Assembly: GCF_039534165.1 (NCBI RefSeq)
Contig: NZ_BAAAUX010000035.1
Coordinates: 1-57,244, forward strand
Source of the DNA: Saccharopolyspora_D taberi
Lineage (GTDB): Bacteria; Actinomycetota; Actinomycetes; Mycobacteriales; Pseudonocardiaceae
DNA: 57,244 nucleotides
Reading direction: 5' to 3'
A program made the position numbers and the translations under genes. How positions within the stretch are numbered: the stretch's first letter is position 1; each line of letters starts with the position of its first letter. Shown here piece after piece: positions 26,322 through 33,384 of the stretch. The notes beneath the pieces are model-generated. The model saw only the letters and a list, made by a program, of their open reading frames with translations, did no database searches and was not told the origin of the DNA.

Positions 26322-26890
26322 GCAGCCCCTTCCGTGACATCAAGCGCGTCCAACTGCTGCCGCAGCACCGCGAGGCATCGGCCCTTCTTCGGCCCGATGG
26401 TTCCCCTGGCGATCCCCAGCGCTTCGCTGACCTGGGCGTAGCTGGCGTCCGGTGCCATCGCGAGCACCCGGAGCAGCTGCTGACACCGCTGCGACAGGCG
26501 GCTGAACGCCTTCCACAACCGCATCTCGGCCATCGACCGGAGAACCTTGGTCTCCGGGCTCTCCGACCGCTCACCGGTGTCGAAAATCAACAGATCGAGT
26601 CCGGTCGCGGCTTCCCTGCTACGTGCTTTCGCCAACCGGATGGACTCCCTTCGCGCGGTCGTGACCAGCCAGCCCGCCAGCGCGTCCGGGCTGCGCAGCC
26701 GGTCGAGGTTCTCGGCGAGCAGCAACCAGGTCGCCTGGTAGACGTCCTCGGCGTCGGTCACGTTCGCCGAATACGCTCTGGCTGTGCCCCAAACGACTGG
26801 GCCGTTGCGGTCGACGACGTCCTTCCACGCCCGCTCATCACCGCCCGCGATCTGCCGCACCAAGGCCGGTCCGGTACCGATTTCCCGCAT
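26318..26890 (-). CDS. ECF-type RNA polymerase sigma factor
   Basis: 190 residues from ATG 26890, with GGAAGGTGA eight bases upstream. Region 2 is visible at about residues 10-85 (GTARAYSANVTDAEDVYQATWLLLAENL, with the DAEDVYQ core) and region 4 at about 130-185 (RLSQRCQQLLRVLAMAPDASYAQVSEALGIARGTIGPKKGRCLAVLRQQL). The 87-bp space before it carries an unusually A+T-rich run (TTTCTCTTATATC on the minus strand) that may be part of its promoter. It is coupled to the next gene by a 4-bp overlap. Confidence 0.9.
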   Translation of the reverse strand: MREIGTGPALVRQIAGGDERAWKDVVDRNGPVVWGTARAYSANVTDAEDVYQATWLLLAENLDRLRSPDALAGWLVTTARRESIRLAKARSREAATGLDLLIFDTGERSESPETKVLRSMAEMRLWKAFSRLSQRCQQLLRVLAMAPDASYAQVSEALGIARGTIGPKKGRCLAVLRQQLDALDVTEGAA

Positions 26891-26977
26891 GACGACTCAC
26901 CTTCCGTTTCTCCTGATCGATCAACTTGCCCAGATATAAGAGAAACGAGGACCGCGTATGGATTCACTTCGCGCGGT

Positions 26978-28081
26978 TTACCGCCCGAACGGGTAACAAC
27001 GACGCACGATTTCCCGCACCGCCGCGACATCGTGGCCATCCCGGCGCGCCACGGCAGCAGCGGCCGCGACCTGCGGTGCGGCGAACGAAGTTCCGCTCCA
27101 GCGGGCGAATCCGTAGTCGCGCTCGCCCCGTTGCCGCAGCCGGACATGGCTGCTGACCACGTCCACCCCGGGTGCTGCGGCGTCGACCCACGGTCCGGAA
27201 TTGGAGAACTCCGCCAGCGCGCCGTCATCCCCGATCGCGGCGACCCCGACGACCGATGTCAGCGCGGCGGGCCAGAACGGCCGGGACACCGCCTGATTTC
27301 CCGCAGCGGCAACGACAACGGAGTGCCTGAGCGCCTCGATCTCGGCTTGCAGGATCGGCGGGCACAGGTCGTCGGGCGTGTGGCAGCCCGAGGTGAGCAG
27401 GACGACGTCCGGACGTTCCCGCCGGAGCGCGCGGAGGCCGGCCGCGACGGTGACGTCGTCGGTGAAACCCAGCGAGGACAGCACGCGGCGCGGCCTGATC
27501 ACCGCGCCTGGTGCGTGCTGGAGCACGATCCCGGACACGAACGTCCCGTGCCCGGCCTGGCGGTCCTGGCCGGAGTCGTCGTCGGCGTCGAGGACTTCGG
27601 GGACGGGTTCGAACCACGGCCTGCTCTCGAACCAGGGATGCGGATCGAGACCGGTGTCGAGCACGCCCACGGTGATCCGCTGCGGCCAGTCCCACTGCGG
27701 CGGCTCCACGACCGGCTCGGCCATGCGCGCCTGCGCTCCCGTTCCCCAGATCACCGGCGCGCCGAACATGCTCACCGACCCCAGGTGCACGTGGTTGACC
27801 GCGACATCGCGGTGCTCCCGCGCGATGTCGACGCACCTGTCCCGCTCGTCGGGACGGAGCCGGAGCCGCGCCAGCAGCAGGTCGTCGTCGTGGTGCACGT
27901 GGTCCACCCAGCGGCGGAGGTCGGTCACCACCGGGTCCAGCAACTCCGCCCGCGCGATCAGCTCACCCCTGCGGACCAGGCACTCCGCCGGGCCGCCGGG
28001 ATCGTGCAGCAGCAGGTCGTGCCCGTAGCGGGCCCAGCCGTCCCGCAGCTCACCGGCCGAGAAGCGGTTCTGTCGGTCCAC
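26978..28081 (-). CDS. Cytosolic S8 subtilisin-like serine protease
   Basis: About 367 residues from GTG 28081; the true start is uncertain, with another GTG at 28123. An N-terminal domain of about 100 residues without signal peptide is rich in His, Arg and Asp (VDHVHHDDDLLLARLRLRPDE). The S8 domain has the full triad: Asp in VGVLDTGLDPH, His in GHGTFVSG and Ser in SGTSFAAPQ, plus the oxyanion Asn in AAAGNQAV. Most actinobacterial subtilisins are secreted; the absence of an export signal here points to action inside the cell. It is upstream of the sigma-CHAT genes on the same strand. Confidence 0.88.
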   Translation of the reverse strand: MDRQNRFSAGELRDGWARYGHDLLLHDPGGPAECLVRRGELIARAELLDPVVTDLRRWVDHVHHDDDLLLARLRLRPDERDRCVDIAREHRDVAVNHVHLGSVSMFGAPVIWGTGAQARMAEPVVEPPQWDWPQRITVGVLDTGLDPHPWFESRPWFEPVPEVLDADDDSGQDRQAGHGTFVSGIVLQHAPGAVIRPRRVLSSLGFTDDVTVAAGLRALRRERPDVVLLTSGCHTPDDLCPPILQAEIEALRHSVVVAAAGNQAVSRPFWPAALTSVVGVAAIGDDGALAEFSNSGPWVDAAAPGVDVVSSHVRLRQRGERDYGFARWSGTSFAAPQVAAAAAVARRDGHDVAAVREIVRRCYPFGR

Positions 28082-28317
28082 GGCGCCACTGTGCCGACCG
28101 GTCCTGCCGTCCACAGCGGACACGCCCGCCGGGGTTGCGGGATCACCCGACCGGCTCGTGATAGGACCTTCCCGACGATTCGAATGCGCCGAAGTTTCCC
28201 GGTGATCACTGCATTTGGCGGCAGCACACCGCCTGTACGGGTGGTTGAAGCCGACGCGAGGTGCCGACCATCCTGGCCGAGGAGACCATACGGCGCGGAA
28301 CCTGACGACGGGCGGTG

Positions 28318-29034
28318 ATGACGGTGACCCGGACCTGCGCACAGCGCAGCCGCTGGTCCCGGCTTCGCGCCCGGGCCGTGCGGCTGGCTTTCCTCGGGGG
28401 AGTCGCGACCGGTTTCCTGCTCGGCGGCTCCGCCGTCGCGTCCGCGGTCACGATTCCCGAGGTCGACGTGGCCGAGCGGATCGCGGCGACTAGGGAAGCC
28501 GTCGCGCTCGAGGCGTCCGAACCGCCCGCCGAGCCCGGCCGGGTGGAACCGGAGAAGCCGGAGGTCACCGAGCCGGAGACCCCGGAACTGGACCTTTCCG
28601 ACGTCGCCGAACCCGCGGACCCGGACCCGGCCGAGCCGCCGGTCACCGAGCCGCCGGAGGCCGTCGAGCCGCCCGCCGACGACGTCGAACAGCCCGCGGC
28701 TCGGACCGCCCCACCGGATCCCGCACCGGTCCGGATCGCGAGCCCGCCGGAGCGGCGGCCCATCGCCAACAGCCCACCGCGGGAAGCGCCCGCCGAACCC
28801 GCCGAACAGCCGCGAACGAACGGGGACGAGGCACCGCAGCCCACCGTCCCCGTGCAGGCACCGCCGTCGACCTCGACGGCGGGCTCGACGGCCGCAGCCG
28901 GCCACCGGATCGCCCCGGCGATCCTGCTCGCGGGCCCGGAGCTGCCCGCCGGGTTCCCCGGCGCACCGGTGCACCACGAGACGTTCCCGCAGCACCGGCT
29001 GGTGCCCTTCGAACTGCCCGCTTCGCCCGACTGA
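28318..29034 (+). CDS. Pro/Glu-rich secreted protein of unknown function
   Basis: 239 residues (ATG 28318, or GTG 28315 one codon earlier). An Arg-rich n-region and hydrophobic core (LAFLGGVATGFLLGGSAVASA) form a signal peptide with an AxA cleavage site. The mature part is a low-complexity Pro/Glu/Val/Ala chain (about residues 65-190) with repeated EPPxxxEP motifs and ends in a short hydrophobic-plus-His segment (APAILLAGPELPAGFPG, HHETFPQHRL). Probably an extended wall-spanning or surface protein. It is divergent from the S8 protease gene by 236 bp. Confidence 0.75.
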   Translation: MTVTRTCAQRSRWSRLRARAVRLAFLGGVATGFLLGGSAVASAVTIPEVDVAERIAATREAVALEASEPPAEPGRVEPEKPEVTEPETPELDLSDVAEPADPDPAEPPVTEPPEAVEPPADDVEQPAARTAPPDPAPVRIASPPERRPIANSPPREAPAEPAEQPRTNGDEAPQPTVPVQAPPSTSTAGSTAAAGHRIAPAILLAGPELPAGFPGAPVHHETFPQHRLVPFELPASPD

Positions 29035-29163
29035 TCCGGCGGAGCCGCCGAACCACACCGCAACGACTCCGGTCCCGCCGACTGCGCCCGGCTGGACCGG
29101 ATGCGGGCACCACTGGCCTGACACCGGCACGAACCTGCCGGGACGCGTTCGGGCTGGTGCCCC

Positions 29164-29201
29164 GGCTCCGGTGCCGCAACTGCCCCTGCGGCACCGGAGC
29201 C
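29164..29201 (+). terminator. Strong hairpin after the Pro-rich gene
   Basis: A perfect 15-bp stem (29164-29178 with 29187-29201) and an 8-nt loop, 130 bp downstream of the gene at 28318. Confidence 0.8.
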
Positions 29202-29208
29202 TTGCCAA

Positions 29209-29249
29209 CCCACCCGCCGGCACGACGAGGGGCCGTGCCGGCGGGTGGG
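29209..29249 (-). terminator. Strong hairpin after the MocR gene
   Basis: A perfect 15-bp stem (29209-29223 with 29235-29249) with an 11-nt loop, touching the MocR stop codon at 29251. Together with the neighbouring hairpin it insulates two convergent genes. Confidence 0.8.
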
Positions 29250-29250
29250 A

Positions 29251-30699
29251 TCAGGTGATCGGGCCCTCCAGGGCGATCGACGGCGCCGCTCCGGCCGAGC
29301 AGGCGGCCCGTGAGATCCGCTGCACCGCCTCGCGCAGGGACGCGGGAGGCAGCGTGTAGGGCAGGCGCAGCCAGGACTCCAGGGAGCCGTTCACCGCGAA
29401 CCGCGAGCCCGTGGCGAACCGGACCCCGTGCTGCTCGGCGGTCACCGCGAACCTGCTGCCGACCGGCGCTCCCACATCGCACCACAGCGCCAGACCGCCG
29501 TCCGGGATGCGGAACTTCCAGTGCGGCAGGTGCTCGCCGAGCGCGGCGACCAGGGCGTCCCGCCCGGCGGCCCACTCCGCGCGACGGCGGCGCAGCCCCG
29601 GTTCCGGGTCGGCGAGCAGTTCGGTGAGCAGGAGTTGTTCCATGACCGGGCTGCCGAGGTCGACCCGGGCGCGACCGGCGATCATCCGCTGCACCAGCTC
29701 CACCGAGGCGCGGATCCAGCCCAGCCGCAGCCCGCCCCAGAACGCCTTGCTCGCCGAGCCGATGGTGATCGTGTTCTTCTCCGCGAACGAGGCCACCGGC
29801 GGTGGCGGGGTCTCGTCGGTGAGATCGACTTCGAGCATGGTCTCGTCGATCACCGCGACCGTGTGGGTGCGGCGCAGCGCGGTCGCCAGCCGTGCCCGGT
29901 CCTCGGCCCCCATCCGGGTGCCGGTGGGGTTCTGGAAGTCGGGGATCAGGTAGGCCAGCCGCGGCGAAGCCTGGTGCATGGTGGCCTCGATGAGTTCGAG
30001 GTCCCAGCCGTCCTGAACCATCGGCGCGGCGACCGGGGTGGCGTTGACACCGCGGATGGCCTCCAGCGAGTTCGGGTAGGTCGGGTGCTCGACGAGCACG
30101 CGTTCGCCGGGCGCGACCATCAGGTGCAGGACCAGGGTGAAGGCGTTCAGGGCGCCGTTGGTGACCAGGATCTGGTCGGGGTCGGTCGGCAGACCGCGCC
30201 GGGCGTAGCCCTCGGCGATGCGCTCCCGCAGCGGGAGATGGCCCTGGAGCAGGTAGCCGTGGCCGCGGATCTCCTCGACCAGGCGCAGCCGGGCCCGGTC
30301 GGCGGCCTCCGCGAGCTCCGGCGGAGCCGGTGGCGTGGCCTGGGCGAGGTCGATGACCTCGGACTCCGCTCCGGCCGGGTACCAGCCGCCCTGCGGAGCG
30401 CTGGCGAGCTTGCCGTCGGGCAGCTTGACCCAGGAGCCCGCGCCTCGCCTGCTCGCGGCGAAGCCGTCCTCGCGCAGGCGCTCCAGCGCACGCGCGACCA
30501 GGGTCCGGCTCACGCCGAGCCGGTCGGCGAGGTCGCGCTCGGCGGGCAGTCGCGTTCCCGGTGGCAACCGCCCCTCCAGTACCAGCTGCTTCACACCTTG
30601 GGACAGCGCGCGGGAGGTCGGGCGCTGCTGGCCGTACCAGGATCCGAGCAGCTCGACGAGTTTCCGCCCGGGAATGTGGCCCGCAGGAATCACGCTCAT
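29251..30699 (-). CDS. MocR-type GntR/aminotransferase regulator
   Basis: 482 residues. A GntR winged helix (about residues 25-95, SQGVKQLVLEGRLPPGTRLPAERDLADRLGVSRTLVARALERL) is fused to a fold-type I PLP domain with the Lys in GSASKAFWGGLRLGWIR and the DFQNPTGTRM motif. MocR proteins sense PLP or amino-acid aldimines; some (PdxR) control vitamin B6 genes, but no such genes are next to it. It is divergent from the 6C-like RNA candidate. Confidence 0.92.
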   Translation of the reverse strand: MSVIPAGHIPGRKLVELLGSWYGQQRPTSRALSQGVKQLVLEGRLPPGTRLPAERDLADRLGVSRTLVARALERLREDGFAASRRGAGSWVKLPDGKLASAPQGGWYPAGAESEVIDLAQATPPAPPELAEAADRARLRLVEEIRGHGYLLQGHLPLRERIAEGYARRGLPTDPDQILVTNGALNAFTLVLHLMVAPGERVLVEHPTYPNSLEAIRGVNATPVAAPMVQDGWDLELIEATMHQASPRLAYLIPDFQNPTGTRMGAEDRARLATALRRTHTVAVIDETMLEVDLTDETPPPPVASFAEKNTITIGSASKAFWGGLRLGWIRASVELVQRMIAGRARVDLGSPVMEQLLLTELLADPEPGLRRRRAEWAAGRDALVAALGEHLPHWKFRIPDGGLALWCDVGAPVGSRFAVTAEQHGVRFATGSRFAVNGSLESWLRLPYTLPPASLREAVQRISRAACSAGAAPSIALEGPIT

Positions 30700-30768
30700 G
30701 CGACCAATGCTGGCAGATTGGACTTCAGCTCAAAAGCCAATACCACGCAGGATGTGAGCTTGCCGTCT

Positions 30769-30910
30769 GGGAGAAAAAAGATCTCCCGTAGTAGAGACAT
30801 CTGGAGTACCACGAAGTAACATGAGTGTCGTCCACCTGACCCCCAGGGGTGGACTGCACGCCCCCGCACTCCCGGTGACCCCCAGGCCGGTTGAGCGCGG
30901 GGGCGTTTTT
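30769..30910 (+). ncRNA. 6C-like small RNA candidate with intrinsic terminator
   Basis: No protein gene is credible in 30700-31166. A GGGAGA/TCTCCC hairpin lies at 30769-30787 and may belong to the promoter side. A hairpin GTCCACC/GGTGGAC (30830-30836 with 30848-30854) displays the loop TGACCCCCAGG. A second stem GCCCCCGC/GCGGGGGC (30860-30867 with 30897-30904) encloses another CCGG...CCGG hairpin with the same GTGACCCCCAGG loop, and is followed by GTTTTT. Two C-rich loops ending in a terminator are the hallmark of the actinobacterial 6C RNA (B11 in M. tuberculosis). The loops here have five Cs, not six. A 46-codon ORF at 30821 lacks a ribosome-binding site. Confidence 0.6.
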
Positions 30911-31166
30911 AACTCCTCCCCCACGGCATCAGACTCGCATGAGCAGCTGACAGCGCGGTGAACGCGAACCAGCCCGCGGAGACCGCTGCCCGATCGGCGT
31001 CGTGACGTCCAGCTGAACGAGCAGGTGCGCAGACCCAACCCAGGGCGTACGACCATCGGTTGATCAGCACGAGCGCGAAGGATGACGACCGCGCACGCCC
31101 TGGACGGGCATCGTGGGTTTCACCGGGGCAACAGCACCGGAGAAACGACTTCGAAGGAAGGAAACG

Positions 31167-31442
31167 ATGCACGCGCTGCTCGCCAACCAGACCGCTTTGG
31201 CCATGGATCAGGAGAACGTCCTGGGCTTGGGTCTCGCCGGCCTGATCGCGCTCGTCCTCCTCGCCTACGCGGTGCTGTTCATCGGCGCCCTGATCAGCAT
31301 CCTGACGTCCAGCCACAGCGGCGGGATGAAGCTCGCCTGGGTGGTGTTCGCGTTCGTGGCGCCGTTCCTCGGCAGCCTGCTCTGGTTCCTGGTCGGCCGC
31401 GGTGACTCGCTGCGGCGGGCCGGCGCCACGCGGGCGGTCTGA
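31167..31442 (+). CDS. Small PLDc_N-domain membrane protein
   Basis: 91 residues from ATG 31167, preceded by GGAAGG at good spacing. Two membrane segments are clear (about 19-42 and 57-76), with a GGMKLAWVVFAFVAPFLGSLLWFLVGR second span that matches the N-terminal domain of phospholipase-D-nuclease type (PLDc_N), found alone in many small bacterial proteins. Function unknown. It is followed by two strong hairpins before the element boundary. Confidence 0.85.
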   Translation: MHALLANQTALAMDQENVLGLGLAGLIALVLLAYAVLFIGALISILTSSHSGGMKLAWVVFAFVAPFLGSLLWFLVGRGDSLRRAGATRAV

Positions 31443-31445
31443 CCC

Positions 31446-31481
31446 GCGGCGGCCCCTGCTGACCTCGGCAGGGGCCGCCGC
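31446..31481 (+). terminator. Terminator of the PLDc_N gene
   Basis: A perfect 14-bp stem (31446-31459 with 31468-31481) and 8-nt loop, starting three bases after the stop codon. Confidence 0.85.
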
Positions 31482-31495
31482 CGACGGACGTGAAA

Positions 31496-31523
31496 AAGCC
31501 CCTGCCGATCTCGCCAGGGGCTT
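31496..31523 (-). terminator. Displaced terminator of the original tRNA-Phe transcript
   Basis: A 9-bp stem (31496-31504 with 31515-31523) is followed on the minus strand by TTTTTC. It lies 12 bp beyond the left 48-bp att repeat, exactly where the terminator of the tRNA operon would be before the element inserted; the element supplies its own hairpin (43960-43995) in the same position at the other end. Confidence 0.65.
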
Positions 31524-31534
31524 CTCGCTGATCT

Positions 31535-31582
31535 ACGGAGTGGCCAGGGGCGGGGTCGAACCGCCGACCTTCCGCTTTTCAG
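31535..31582 (-). repeat. Left attachment site (attL-type): 3' part of tRNA-Phe
   Basis: These 48 bp are identical to 44006-44053, the 3' part of the tRNA-Phe gene at 44012-44085 (T arm, acceptor 3' strand and anticodon 3' side, plus six bases of flank). After 31582 the similarity stops, so there is no complete tRNA here. It is the far boundary of the integrated element. Confidence 0.95.
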
Positions 31583-31898
31583 TTCTACGAACGCCGGTTC
31601 AGCGGAGGCCACGGAGGGAAAACAAGCAGGTCAGAGGATCGCCGTGAACGTTCCGAGCCGCTTTCAAACTGCCGCAACGCGTACGAATGAGACCATGCGC
31701 ACCGCACGCTGGCGGTCACGACTGGTCGGGCCGCAGCGCGAACGCAACCAGGTGAAGAACTGCATAGGCCTGGTACACGGGAGCAAGGTTCGCCCAACCT
31801 CAACCATCATGCTGGCCAGCCGTGAAAACCGGATGGACTCATCTCGCGGATGATGGTCGACTGACCTGGTCCAGCACGCTGCCGTGGTGAGGAGAGGT
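31583..31898. other. Left end of the element without a recognisable gene
   Basis: About 316 bp between attL and the MFS pseudogene. Open frames are short, and none has a convincing start or family resemblance. A short minus-strand stretch near 31740-31810 reads like the end of a protein (VYQAYAVLHLVAFALRP) but is interrupted by a stop, so it may be a gene relic. Confidence 0.4.
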
Positions 31899-33074
31899 AT
31901 GTAGCGCTCTGCGAGCGCGGCAGTCCTACTAGGGGCAGGCGCCTTCGTTGTCGGTACTTGCGAGCTCGTTCTGGCGGGTCTACTACCCGGACTCGGGCGG
32001 TCCCTGGGAATCTCGGTCGTGACAGCCGGACAAGCTGTGACAGTTTTCGGCCTTACGGCCACGATCTCTGGCCCACTGCTAGCGACGGCGACCGTCCGGT
32101 GGGATAGGCGGGCCGTTCTCCTCTTGGCATTGGGCTTCTGTCTGCTCGGGACCGCCATGAGCGGCGTAGCCGGATCATTCGGTGTCCTGCTCACCGCGCA
32201 GGTTCTCGCGGCATGCGGAGCAGGCTTGTTCTTGCCCACAGCGACCGTTGCGGCTGCGGCGCTCACGGGACAGGAACGGCAAGGACGAGCGGTAGCTACT
32301 GTGACAACCGGGATGACGGCGTAATCGCGGTAGGCGCTCCGCTTGGTACTGTGCTGGCGGCACTCGCCATCTGGCGGGCGACGATGGTCACTCTGTCGAC
32401 GCTGGCGGTCCTGGTAGCGATGGCGGTCCTCATGTGGATTCCTCCAGTTCAGGCAAGCGACCACGAGACGATCGGGCTACGGCAACGGTTGTCACCAATC
32501 ATCGACCGCCGAGTGCTGGCGCTCCTAGGAACCACTCTGGTCGCATTCACGGCGATCTATGTCCCGTACACCTACATCTCGGTCGTCGCAGCCGACGCCA
32601 CGGAAAGGCGTGGCCTGTGGTTGGCAGCGCTCCTGTCCGTCCTCGGAGTCTCGGGCATCGTCGGCAACCTCCTAGCCGGCCGTCTCGCGGACCGACTAGG
32701 AGGACGCCCCGTTGTCGCCAGCGCGCTACTCGGACTCATGATCGTGTTCCTGCTGACACCGCTTTGGAGCACATCGCTCCCGACAGCCTTGCTCGCTACG
32801 GCGGCATACGGGCTGATCGGATTTGGGGTCAGCGCCCCGCAGGACCTATCGCATCCTGGGCCTCGGCGAGCAGCCGTCGCTCTCAGTGGCGCTCAACGGT
32901 GGAGCCCTCTACCTCGCCATCGCGCTGTCCGGAGTGATCGGCGGCGTAGCCATCACGACCCTTGGTCCAAGCTCCCTCGGCCTACTTGCCGCCGCAGGAC
33001 TGATCCTCGTGCTAGGCCTGTCCGAGGTCGCTCATCGACTCCCGGAGCGAACGCCGCTCTGGACGCGCGCGTAA
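31899..33074 (+). pseudogene. MFS drug/sugar efflux transporter, disrupted
   Basis: The intact gene would encode about 391 residues, the normal length of an AraJ-type MFS permease. GGAGAGGT precedes ATG 31899, but codon 2 is TAG. Translation then continues in the same frame (VLLGAGAFVVGTCELVLAGLLPGLG, WDRRAVLLLALGF) until a frameshift near 32320, moves to another frame (VGAPLGTVLAALAIW, TLVAFTAIYVPYTYISVV, GNLLAGRLADRLGGRPVV) and returns to the first frame near 32843 (TYRILGLGEQPSLSVALNGGALYLA). Three lesions make it a clear pseudogene. Confidence 0.9.
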
Positions 33075-33342
33075 CTGGTTCCACATTAGTCCACTGCTGT
33101 GGTATTGATCTGATCTGCCTTGCAGGAGGTTAAGGGCTGTCGTCAGGCATGAGACTGTTCCGCGGATCCAACTACCCAGGTCGCGGCAATGCCAGCTGAT
33201 TTACAAACTGTCTGCGGGGTGGGGTTTGACCTGCGGAAACGGCTCACGGGGTGGCACGTTTGGCCAGACATTGGCCAGATAACGCGTCGCGCCCTCACTC
33301 GGTGGCTGTCTATGCAGGGGACGGCGTTGGCGCGACAGCTAC
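33075..33342. other. Intergenic region upstream of hsdM
   Basis: About 270 bp between the MFS pseudogene and the hsdM promoter, with no credible gene on either strand. It is A+T richer than the chromosomal flanks. Confidence 0.5.
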
Positions 33343-33384
33343 TTGATCTTGTCATATCACTATGCAAATATGGCAAATATGACA
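33343..33384 (+). promoter_or_regulatory. hsdM promoter/operator with inverted and tandem repeats
   Basis: TTGATC (33343-33348) is followed after 17 bp by AAATAT, a plausible -35/-10 pair that would start transcription at or next to the ATG at 33379, giving a leaderless mRNA. Overlapping it are a perfect inverted repeat TGTCATAT/ATATGACA (33350-33357 and 33377-33384) and a tandem GCAAATATG (33364-33372 and 33373-33381). Since HsdM carries an XRE domain, autorepression is an attractive explanation. Confidence 0.6.

Noticed and set aside
26978..28342. Signal peptide or longer N-terminus for the S8 protease
   Set aside because: The extra upstream residues are polar, His/Arg-rich and overlap the promoter region; no hydrophobic core exists.
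30821..30961. 46-codon leader peptide gene (MSVVHLTPRGG...)
   Set aside because: No ribosome-binding site, no run of regulatory codons, and the frame is explained by the structured RNA and its terminator.
31535..31582. A second functional tRNA gene
   Set aside because: Only the 3' part of tRNA-Phe is present; the D arm, the 5' acceptor strand and half of the anticodon arm are missing.
31664..32464. 266-residue minus-strand gene opposite the MFS pseudogene
   Set aside because: Composition is Arg/Thr/Pro-rich as expected for an antisense frame; the plus strand has clear MFS sequence.
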